From NCBI RefSeq assembly GCF_003730015.1, contig NZ_RJTU01000035.1, positions 1 through 57,253 on the forward strand: DNA of 57,253 nt, in the 5' to 3' direction. This DNA comes from Epilithonimonas hominis. GTDB taxonomy: Bacteria; Bacteroidota; Bacteroidia; Flavobacteriales; Weeksellaceae. Under the pieces are notes generated by a model. That model did not search any database and had not been told where the DNA came from. It saw only the letters and a list, made by a program, of their open reading frames with translations. This document shows, one piece after another, positions 50,276 through 57,253 of the stretch. Position numbers and translations under genes: made by a program. Every line of letters begins with the position of its first letter. Position 1 is the stretch's first letter.

Positions 50276-50569
50276 TTATATTAAACTTTTATTCTTCTTA
50301 TAAAAATATGCCAATAGAGCAATACCTGTAAGAAGCAGTATTGGCACCACCCCATTAATGGGAACCGGCTCACCAGGGTTACCCGGACCTTCTTCATGCT
50401 CTCCTCCCACAGGGACACCAGTAGTTGACTGTCCATTTTCAAAAGTATTGTCATCTGCAGAGCTAGTCTGGACAGTCTGATTGGATTGATTATCAAAAGT
50501 GTTCTCTTTGAACTGTGCACCAGCCATTAAACTAATGCCTATATATGTAAGGGTCAAATATTTTTTCAT
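50276..50569 (-). CDS. Small secreted protein with PING-TM-basic C-terminal sorting-like tail
   Basis: The start at 50569 ([20 protein letters not shown]) gives 97 residues with a signal peptide ending near GAQ. A low-complexity middle part contains the repeated motif ENTFDNQS / DNTFENGQS and a Gly/Pro/Glu-rich stretch ([20 protein letters not shown]). The end is tripartite: PING, a single hydrophobic helix [20 protein letters not shown], and KSLI. Such short proteins with a PI[DN]-hydrophobic-basic tail occur beside sugar loci in flavobacteria and resemble PEP-CTERM-type sorting signals. No sortase- or exosortase-like gene is in the window. The next gene, pglC, is separated by a hairpin. Confidence 0.72.
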   Translation of the reverse strand: MKKYLTLTYIGISLMAGAQFKENTFDNQSNQTVQTSSADDNTFENGQSTTGVPVGGEHEEGPGNPGEPVPINGVVPILLLTGIALLAYFYKKNKSLI

Positions 50570-50590
50570 CTGTAGTTTAAAACTAAGCAT

Positions 50591-50875
50591 AATTTTCAGG
50601 TTGTAAATATATAAAAAAATAGCAGATATATAAAAATATTAACATTAAATAAAATTAACGATTCTTTTAGCTATAATTTTTTTATTACTTAATTTTTTTT
50701 GATTATATCAAATAATATGAGGAGCATTTTCGTCTCAACAAAATCAAAGTGGAAAAATAATTTTATCTGAAAACATATTTCTTGAAATAATTTTTAAGAA
50801 AAACAAGCCTACTTAATGATTTGTTTATAAAAAACAGCCCGTAGAAAAATTATAAAATTTTTATGTTAATTATTT
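50591..50875. other. Gene-free AT-rich gap at the start of the polysaccharide locus
   Basis: No coding frame is seen here. It is very AT-rich and contains no TAnnTTTG box for the minus-strand locus that I can identify. It also contains the 3' end region of the T9SS cargo gene side. The promoter of the locus is therefore not located. Confidence 0.4.
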
Positions 50876-53800
50876 CTATTTGATAAATTTTTTAGTTCTG
50901 ATTTCACCAGAATTATTGATTTTAATTATATAAAGCGCATTCATCAGTGTGCTGGTGTCGATGCGAAACTCATTAGATGTGGCAACATATGACCTTATCA
51001 ACTTTCCGGAAGCATCAAACAATTCAATTCTTCCTAATTTTTTATCGGATTTAACAACCTGCTCATTTCCGTCTTTATAAACGATGAAATTACTTTTCAC
51101 AGCACTATCAGAACCCAGAACAGATTTATCTTTATATACTATTTCAAACCTTGTATTATCAGTTCCTTTAACAGCAGTGAATTGGTAAGAGTGGTCGGAT
51201 GTCATATCAATATACTTATTGAGTAACTTATCTCTGAGGTATATTTTCTGACTGCCATCAAACAAGCCTTCAGCATCTTGGAGGTTAATCGAATAACTAC
51301 CATCGGTAGAGTAAACATTTCCTATGCTTACAACATCATCCGCAGAAAAAACATCCGCTTTCCCTTGTATGGCTAGTTTTTTCGCTCCCAAAAGAGAGTA
51401 AAATGAGTCCGAACCTACTACAAATAACTCCCCGTCAAAATCAGTTTCAAAATCATTGGAAGCTCCAGTTATATAGCCAACCAATATTGTATTAACAAGA
51501 GTATTTGGAGAAGTCATAGTAAGCCAGAACCTGTTTTTTGCTCCTTGCTTTTGGAAGAAATTACCTCCGGATGTGGTTCGCATTGTATTCGTAAAACCGA
51601 TTGGCTGATTCATACCTGTAGATTTTGCCTGCACAATAAATGCCTGCCCTACTTTTACAATGCCATTCGGTATTGCAGATCCGTTATAAGGACTAGTTGG
51701 TGAGTAAGTAGCTGGAGAACCGCCACTGCCATTGTAAACAGCGTAATTATTTCCGTTATAACTAGAACCAAGTTGTGCAGCTGTATAACTATTATTAGTC
51801 CAGAACCAGGCTGTAGAATATATTTTTGAACTGTTATTGGCAAACAAAGCATCAAAGTTGATATTAGATGGATAAGGATTACCAACCAGATTGTAACCGT
51901 GGTTGCTATTTGTCCATTTCAGATTTGGCGAATCCAGAGAACTATTATGAGGAATTCCCGTAAAGACATAACTTTTATTGTAGCCATTGGTTCCGGTTTC
52001 TGCACGTATGGCATAACCCTTACCGATCTGAAAATCCGTATCCGAAGTTACACTAAACTTATCATTCGACTCATTGTATTGCAAATATCCATTGGCTGGT
52101 GTGTTCGGTGAAAAAGCTTTTATATTTTGACCAGCTACAGGGGAACTCCAGTAAACATAATCCATCTGTGTCGATATATTGTTCATATCCACAACATCTC
52201 TCTGGCTTTGTATTGTTGCCTGCAGATTATTAGCATCGTCATCCTGCATCAACTGTGCGTTATTTTCAAAAATTACAGATCCGCCGACACTATTGATGCC
52301 TTTGTGCGCATACAGGACATTAGGCGTAGCATTATCCGCAGTTTTAAGAAACTTAAGTGTTCCCGCACTAACTGTTGTAAGATTATTGACAATAAGATCA
52401 CCGGAAGCTGAAGTCTTGGTTCCTAATGTGGAAACAGTTAGATTTTGATAAGGTAAAGCATTGGTAATAATCTGATCCGAGCCCATATAATCTATAGTTG
52501 ATCCGGTTTCTAAAGTAATCACAGGAGAATTGGTGTTTTTGATGGCCGTAGTGGTATCACCGCTGAAACCATTATCATTATTCACTTTAAATCTCGCACC
52601 GGTCTTCACTGTAAAATTACCACCTGCACGGAAAGTTAATCCGCCGTTGGTTGTAGTTCCGGCAACTACGTTGGTTCCAGATATCACAACATTGGCATAC
52701 TGCGGTGCAAGACGAATCTGAGTCGCGGATGTTCCTGTAAATTCTATCGTAGTTCCGGCAGACAAGCTGTATGTTCCGCTGATATCAGGCTTCACTCCAG
52801 AACCACCCAAACGGAAAGTACCAGCAGTCATTGTAAGGCTTGTACTCTTATCTCCAAATGTATTGTTAGAAACATCCAAAATGGTATTGGCACCACTAAC
52901 AGTCACTGTGCCTTCAATCGGAGTAATGATTTTATTTGATGATTTGGTTCCATTCCCTGTAAAAAGAAGATTTTTATAATCAGTTCTTGAGCTAATGGCT
53001 TGCGCACCATCCAAGGCATATTGAACGGTAGAACCATTATTGAGCGTAATATCTGTAATTCCAGGTATAGTGGCATTGGTCCCGGAAAAGCCCTGTGCAT
53101 CCTTCGTTATAAAAGTTCCGTTTACCACCACTGATCCGCCACCACCATTGGTTATCTGATTTTCTCCGTTGCTGTCGAAAGAAGCATTCGTATCAACCGT
53201 CAAAACACCACCAAGAGCAAGATTATTGGAACCGGAAGAATTCAGGGCGAATTTTGAAGTCCCGTTAATATTGACCGCACCGGTGACAGTTAAAGTTGCT
53301 GTCCTGTTAGAAGTTACATCAGCATTATTAAAAGTAAGGCTTGCAGGATTCCCAAAAGTTCCAGGAAAAGGTGTAGTTGTCGACCCATTAAAGATATAAT
53401 TAATACCTGCAATAAACTGCGCTGTTCCGTTTGTAGAAGTCGTGTTTGTTGAACTAAAAGACATCAAACTTCCGGAAGCCGCTGTCCCGCCTAAGCCATC
53501 AACATTCGAAGTAGCAAGCGTTGCGCCCGCAGCAGTAATGAATCTAGCAACAGCATTTCCTATAATCGATTTATCATTGAAGTTGAGGTTTCCGTTTACC
53601 GTAAAATAAGAAGCAGGCCCTGTCGATGAACCTAGCGTAAGATTAGATGTTAGTGAAGCAAAACTACCTGCATCCACTACATAGCTTGTATAGTCTAAAT
53701 TGGTGCCGGAATTGCTGATCTGTGATGGTGATGAAGATGACCCTCTGAAAACAAATCCTTTTGCCTGAGAAGCTGATGTTGTCTTATAAACACCATTTCC

Positions 53801-56161
53801 CGTGTGGGTAAAATTTCCGGTGATGTTAATCGCACTGCTTGCCACTGTCCCTTTTCCGAAATCGACATCTATTGCATTGGCATCAGTATTATTTGAAGAA
53901 AAATTTCTACCGACATTGACCGTTGGAACCGCAGAAGAAGCGTTATTAGGTTTCATACGAAGCTGTGCTACAACACCGTTTATAATAAAATCTCTTTGAA
54001 CATTTAGTGTTTGTGGCGGAACATTGGAATTGGGTCCCGCCACAATTTCTATAAAGCCTGTGTCTGATATTGTAACATCATTCCCAACGGTAACATTGGC
54101 CGTTCCACTTCCTGTACTCATTCTGAAAGCACCGGCACCAGAGACGTTCAGATCCGTAGCCACATTAAGATTCAGGACAGCAGATGAACCGACCCCATTC
54201 AGCCCTCCTCCTGTAACATTTATTTTATTGATATTCGCAGTAATTGTTCCGGAATTATTAGAAAAGGAAACCAAATTACCACTGGCCGGCCCAACTGTGA
54301 AGGTTCCATTAACAGTTATCGAAGATGTGCCTGAAAACAAATTAATATAATTACTGGATCCTGAGTTATTAAAAGTTAAATTTCCGAAGGTCTGATTCAT
54401 TCCGGCCGGGCCGGTAACTGGAGAACTATTCGTAAACCCTGTTATATTACAACTGGAAGTCGTGTTCCAGGTTGCAGCAGGAACAGTTCCGCCGTTCGCA
54501 AGATGATTATAAACAGATCCCGCAGCAAAAACAAGAGTTCCGGTATTGGTAACTTCCGTGGTGATAGCTTGATTCCAGGTTCCGTTGATGGTGTTAGTCC
54601 CGGAAATTGAAAAAGAATCATTAACTGTTAAAAAACCACCAGACTCAACGGTCAGATTTTTAGATGTTGCAGATGCTGAAACCGTAATGGTATGGCCTGC
54701 TCTGACGGTGACAAAAGCTGCCGATGATGTTGGAGATAATGTTGCAGAAATCCAGTTCACATTATCCGAGGAAGACTCCCAACTTCCGACCGCACCCCAA
54801 TTTCCAGTACCTTTACTTCTGAAATAATCTGATGCAGAACTCTGAAGGATAATATTGAATGTGGAACTTGTAGCAGAAGCAAGAGAACCAGATGTAGCAT
54901 TTAGAGTTAAGTTACTTCCGATAGCAGTATGCACGATATTATTAAAGGTAGCTATTCCAGAAACAGGACTTGCGGTTTTCGGGGTACTGTTCATTGTACC
55001 GCTGGATGTTACATTAATAGTATTTGTAAAATCCGTATCAACATTACCATTTGCATCAGTAGCAATCACCACAGGAGAGGCCATAGTCGCATTAAGAGCA
55101 GTATCTGTTGGCTGAGTAGTAAATCTTAGCTTAGTTGCAGTTACAATAACTGTAGTTGCATTAGCAGCGCCGGTAACAGTAGATGCAAAAATACTTCCAA
55201 TGCTTCCATCTGCTGTAAAACCATAGGAAGCAGTAGGTACGGTAAACTGCAATGTAGTATTATCTGTAACTGTTGTTGATAAATATACAAAAAGTGACAC
55301 TTTTGTTGTTGAATTATTAGCAACCGTCAATGGTGATGATGAAAGATCAAAAACGATTGATGAAGCATTAATAGTGGTACTGTCTGGCGTTATGACTGTA
55401 GCGCCTACTTTAAGCTGCGCACCGGCAATGATGGTGCTCCATGTATTACTGTCAGAAGCTCCTTTAGTGATCGTGATCTTCGTTACATTAGTAGCTTTTC
55501 CATCTCCCGGATTTCCTTTATCTATAATATTGAAATCAAAAACATTAACCTGTGAAGCTGCGGAAGTCGCCAATGAAGAAATAACAGAAGTGGGCTGGGT
55601 AAGTCCTGACCCCGAAATATCTGAATTCGTATCATTATCTGTAGCAGCGTAAGAGGTCCAGGTGATATCATCTATAGCTATCCTGCTACCGGTTGTAGTT
55701 TGTTTTAGTGATATAGTGGAAAATGATCCCACGTTGATTTCCGAAATAGTATAAGTAGTAATAGCACTCGTTGATGCGTTTGATATCGCAACACTACCTT
55801 TATTAGTACCATCTACCAAAATCTGGATGGTCCCGGTATCAGGTGAGCCGAAAGGTGTCTTGGCTTTAAAACTGATTGATCCTATCCCGGCAGATTTTTG
55901 AGCTGCCGTAAGCCCGAAGTCTATCTGCCCGTTTCTGATTAGTATTGCCTGACCATTAACGGTCTGGTCACTTCTGGAATCTGTTGAAGACCATGTCTGG
56001 TCGTTATCTCCTGTCCAAGTCCGGGAAGTATAGCTGCTTGTCGGGCTGCCGGTAATAGGATTTGTTATCGTTTCGGAACCCTGCCCAAAACACAATAATG
56101 AACAAAAAACAGAAAGCAAGATAAAGATAACTCTCCGACTGAAGAATAAATAATTTTTCAT
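50876..56161 (-). CDS. Large secreted T9SS cargo protein with C-terminal sorting domain
   Basis: The product has 1761 residues. The signal peptide (MKNYLFFSRRVIFILLSVFC...LLCFGQ, 27 residues) precedes a lamin-tail-like/CBM-like domain (SETITNPITG to about 170). An Ig-like domain follows (LRFTTQPTDTALNATMASPV). The long central part is built from many beta-strand repeats rich in G, N, S and T with repeated TVNGTFT / TLTVTGAVN-type strands. The C-terminus (KLGRIELFDASGKLIRSYVA, then NALYIIKINNSGEIRTKKFI) is the T9SS type A sorting domain, by which it is exported by the gliding/T9SS machinery and probably attached to the surface. Role may be adhesion. No plus-strand gene inside is real. Confidence 0.9.
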   Translation of the reverse strand: MKNYLFFSRRVIFILLSVFCSLLCFGQGSETITNPITGSPTSSYTSRTWTGDNDQTWSSTDSRSDQTVNGQAILIRNGQIDFGLTAAQKSAGIGSISFKAKTPFGSPDTGTIQILVDGTNKGSVAISNASTSAITTYTISEINVGSFSTISLKQTTTGSRIAIDDITWTSYAATDNDTNSDISGSGLTQPTSVISSLATSAASQVNVFDFNIIDKGNPGDGKATNVTKITITKGASDSNTWSTIIAGAQLKVGATVITPDSTTINASSIVFDLSSSPLTVANNSTTKVSLFVYLSTTVTDNTTLQFTVPTASYGFTADGSIGSIFASTVTGAANATTVIVTATKLRFTTQPTDTALNATMASPVVIATDANGNVDTDFTNTINVTSSGTMNSTPKTASPVSGIATFNNIVHTAIGSNLTLNATSGSLASATSSTFNIILQSSASDYFRSKGTGNWGAVGSWESSSDNVNWISATLSPTSSAAFVTVRAGHTITVSASATSKNLTVESGGFLTVNDSFSISGTNTINGTWNQAITTEVTNTGTLVFAAGSVYNHLANGGTVPAATWNTTSSCNITGFTNSSPVTGPAGMNQTFGNLTFNNSGSSNYINLFSGTSSITVNGTFTVGPASGNLVSFSNNSGTITANINKINVTGGGLNGVGSSAVLNLNVATDLNVSGAGAFRMSTGSGTANVTVGNDVTISDTGFIEIVAGPNSNVPPQTLNVQRDFIINGVVAQLRMKPNNASSAVPTVNVGRNFSSNNTDANAIDVDFGKGTVASSAINITGNFTHTGNGVYKTTSASQAKGFVFRGSSSSPSQISNSGTNLDYTSYVVDAGSFASLTSNLTLGSSTGPASYFTVNGNLNFNDKSIIGNAVARFITAAGATLATSNVDGLGGTAASGSLMSFSSTNTTSTNGTAQFIAGINYIFNGSTTTPFPGTFGNPASLTFNNADVTSNRTATLTVTGAVNINGTSKFALNSSGSNNLALGGVLTVDTNASFDSNGENQITNGGGGSVVVNGTFITKDAQGFSGTNATIPGITDITLNNGSTVQYALDGAQAISSRTDYKNLLFTGNGTKSSNKIITPIEGTVTVSGANTILDVSNNTFGDKSTSLTMTAGTFRLGGSGVKPDISGTYSLSAGTTIEFTGTSATQIRLAPQYANVVISGTNVVAGTTTNGGLTFRAGGNFTVKTGARFKVNNDNGFSGDTTTAIKNTNSPVITLETGSTIDYMGSDQIITNALPYQNLTVSTLGTKTSASGDLIVNNLTTVSAGTLKFLKTADNATPNVLYAHKGINSVGGSVIFENNAQLMQDDDANNLQATIQSQRDVVDMNNISTQMDYVYWSSPVAGQNIKAFSPNTPANGYLQYNESNDKFSVTSDTDFQIGKGYAIRAETGTNGYNKSYVFTGIPHNSSLDSPNLKWTNSNHGYNLVGNPYPSNINFDALFANNSSKIYSTAWFWTNNSYTAAQLGSSYNGNNYAVYNGSGGSPATYSPTSPYNGSAIPNGIVKVGQAFIVQAKSTGMNQPIGFTNTMRTTSGGNFFQKQGAKNRFWLTMTSPNTLVNTILVGYITGASNDFETDFDGELFVVGSDSFYSLLGAKKLAIQGKADVFSADDVVSIGNVYSTDGSYSINLQDAEGLFDGSQKIYLRDKLLNKYIDMTSDHSYQFTAVKGTDNTRFEIVYKDKSVLGSDSAVKSNFIVYKDGNEQVVKSDKKLGRIELFDASGKLIRSYVATSNEFRIDTSTLMNALYIIKINNSGEIRTKKFIK

Positions 56162-56184
56162 TTTTATTTGTGCTATAACTGAGA

Positions 56185-56192
56185 CAAATATA
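56185..56192 (-). promoter_or_regulatory. Candidate -7 box for the T9SS cargo gene
   Basis: On the minus strand it reads TATATTTG, 24 bases before the start codon at 56161. No clear -33 box. Confidence 0.45.
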
Positions 56193-56248
56193 AATTTTAT
56201 TTACATAAACGGATACTATTCAATAAAATTTAACATAATCTTAATCAA

Positions 56249-57028
56249 TCACTTTATAAAAATCATTTGCCTGCTGAGATTTTCAAGATGCAGAATCCTG
56301 CGGAAGGGACTTTCAACATTGTTCAGCTTCTCTTTTTCGCGGATGTAGCTGTACCTGGAAGACATATTATACATATTAGAAACCAGCACCAGCCAGCACT
56401 CCTCAGATTTACCGTCATATAAAGGATATTTTGAATTCTTCTTCTTGATAACATCCAGAATCTTCTCCGAATCTAGCTCATCAAAAAGTGAAAAACTGTA
56501 TTCCAGAAATAAAAAAACACCCTTTGGAGAGGGCGTTCTTCTTATATTCTTCACAAATTTTGTTTTCTTGTTATTGGTAATCGCAGAAAGGATCTCTTTG
56601 GTAAGCTTTTCCTGCTGGCAGAATATTTCCGGATTCTGATAATCGATATCAAGATAATGGATCCCGAAAAGACTTTTGTACTGATTCAGCTCCTGTTCAA
56701 CATTACGAAATACTGTGTTAATATAGCTTTCTTTTTTCTTCAGCTCAAAATGATTGATAATCTCCGAAACTTCTAACCCAATCCTTTTTCCTTTATAATT
56801 AATAATAAAATCCGGACTTTCGCTGGTGAGATTTTCTATTTCCATTTCTGGAAAATGACTAAAAAAAGTGTTCAGAAGTAATAATTCAGTCTTTTTCTGA
56901 TATTCTTCACGTTCGTTAAGGTTAGCATCTCCGATCGTGTGATACCATTTGATGAGATTTTCTGCACCAAAACTCTTTGACGCCACACATATTTCCAGAT
57001 TTTTCCGAAGATCTTCACAAAAAACCAT
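56249..57028 (-). CDS. Uncharacterised protein with weak PD-(D/E)XK nuclease-like motif
   Basis: The 259-residue product has no signal peptide or membrane helix and is rich in K, E and S. The segment SPDFIINYKGKRIGLEVSE has a Pro-Asp at 72-73 and a Glu at 86 followed by V-S, which resembles the PD...(D/E)XK metal site except that Ser replaces the final Lys. No further domain is recognised. It lies alone at the right end of the window, next to the inverted repeat, in a position where accessory or defence genes could occur. It may be a nuclease-like fold protein or a fragment of an unknown family. Confidence 0.6.
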   Translation of the reverse strand: MVFCEDLRKNLEICVASKSFGAENLIKWYHTIGDANLNEREEYQKKTELLLLNTFFSHFPEMEIENLTSESPDFIINYKGKRIGLEVSEIINHFELKKKESYINTVFRNVEQELNQYKSLFGIHYLDIDYQNPEIFCQQEKLTKEILSAITNNKKTKFVKNIRRTPSPKGVFLFLEYSFSLFDELDSEKILDVIKKKNSKYPLYDGKSEECWLVLVSNMYNMSSRYSYIREKEKLNNVESPFRRILHLENLSRQMIFIK

Positions 57029-57235
57029 AGCCTAAATATTTATCATTAAACCTCAACTAATTTAGTAATTAATTGATTTCAAAATAATTATATGAATAAA
57101 ATTTAATATAATCATTAGTTCATAAAACCATATGAAGAAGAAAATATATTTCTGAATTCAGAAAATATCTCAAAAAAAAGATTAAATTATTTCCCCTGAC
57201 CAAGCTCGATTTACAATCAACAAAAACTAATCATT
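57029..57235. other. Gene-free AT-rich right flank
   Basis: No coding frame is seen. A 16-base perfect palindrome, TTTCTGAATTCAGAAA (57149-57164), lies in the middle. The end is bordered by the terminal inverted repeat. Confidence 0.35.
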
Positions 57236-57252
57236 ACCTGTTGTGCATTTAG
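57236..57252. repeat. Right copy of window-terminal 17-bp inverted repeat
   Basis: ACCTGTTGTGCATTTAG is the exact reverse complement of positions 3-19. TCATT (57231-57235) borders it on the inside, as TCATT (20-24) does at the left end. See the left copy for interpretation. Confidence 0.6.
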
Positions 57253-57253
57253 C

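Noticed and set aside
50281-50520. 79-codon minus-strand frame overlapping the PING-tailed gene
   Set aside because: It is a shifted reading of the same DNA; the other frame has a signal peptide and the structured tail.
32657-50569. Prophage or conjugative element as source of the sugar island
   Set aside because: No integrase, capsid, relaxase or transfer genes occur in or beside the locus.
51655-55652. Plus- and minus-strand frames within the T9SS cargo gene
   Set aside because: They are shadows produced by the repetitive, GTN-rich coding sequence; none has a start with leader or a known domain.
50876-56161. CRISPR-like or tandem DNA repeats in the cargo gene
   Set aside because: The repetition is at protein level (beta-strand repeats); the bases are diverged, spacing is irregular and no cas gene is present.
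57149-57164. Palindrome TTTCTGAATTCAGAAA in the right flank
   Set aside because: Perfect but short, in AT-rich DNA and without a T-run or gene; it could be an operator, but nothing else supports it.
1-57253. tRNA or rRNA genes
   Set aside because: No cloverleaf with TTC loop and CCA-type acceptor, nor rRNA-like conserved stretches, were seen in the gaps.

Overview
The window is a chromosomal segment from a member of the Bacteroidota, most likely a Chryseobacterium-like genus (Weeksellaceae/Flavobacteriia). The reasons are low GC, many sites matching the Bacteroidetes -7 box TAnnTTTG, a type IX secretion (T9SS) C-terminal domain, the flavobacterial tamB/tsaD divergent pair, and dense intergenic repeats of kinds I recall from such genomes. 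This placement is inferred from gene content; no search was run.

Layout. 1-6.8 kb: a small membrane protein followed by a tripartite RND efflux operon (lipoprotein adaptor, HAE1-type pump, TolC-like lipoprotein). 6.8-14.9 kb: housekeeping genes (ahcY, a FUSC-like protein, pepD, an SlyD-like isomerase, radA, acpH), a decayed TPR gene and an Lrp/AsnC regulator. 15-20.7 kb: tamB facing away from tsaD with 6 bp between start codons. 20.7-30.8 kb: two unknown genes, a DUF808 protein, rsmE, a ParE-type toxin-antitoxin pair, an RNA methyltransferase, yidC, pyrG, a DUF1569 protein, a YqjM-like ene-reductase and an RlpA-like protein. 31.2-32.5 kb: rimO.

32.6-50.6 kb is an AT-rich surface polysaccharide locus, almost all on the minus strand. 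In transcription order it holds a small protein with a PING/TM/basic tail, pglC, pglD, pglE, pglF (a complete predicted UDP-di-N-acetylbacillosamine and priming set), wza, wzc, wzx, a GT4, an EpsG-like polymerase, three GT2 enzymes, a cytidylyltransferase, rfbC and a second, WcaJ-type priming transferase. One secreted beta-helix gene lies inside it on the plus strand. The set describes a Wzx/Wzy-type capsule or exopolysaccharide made on undecaprenyl phosphate, extended, flipped, polymerised and exported through Wzc/Wza. 50.9-56.2 kb is a 1761-residue secreted T9SS cargo protein, and 56.2-57.0 kb an unknown protein with a weak PD-(D/E)XK-like motif.

The two extreme ends carry the same 17-bp sequence in inverted orientation, each bordered on the inside by TCATT, so the window probably runs out into insertion-sequence ends on both sides. 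I found no tRNA, rRNA, CRISPR array or prophage. The points most worth following are the PING-tailed protein beside the sugar locus, the complete bacillosamine set with two priming enzymes, the cruciform repeat with compensatory base changes in the efflux operon, and the window-end inverted repeats.
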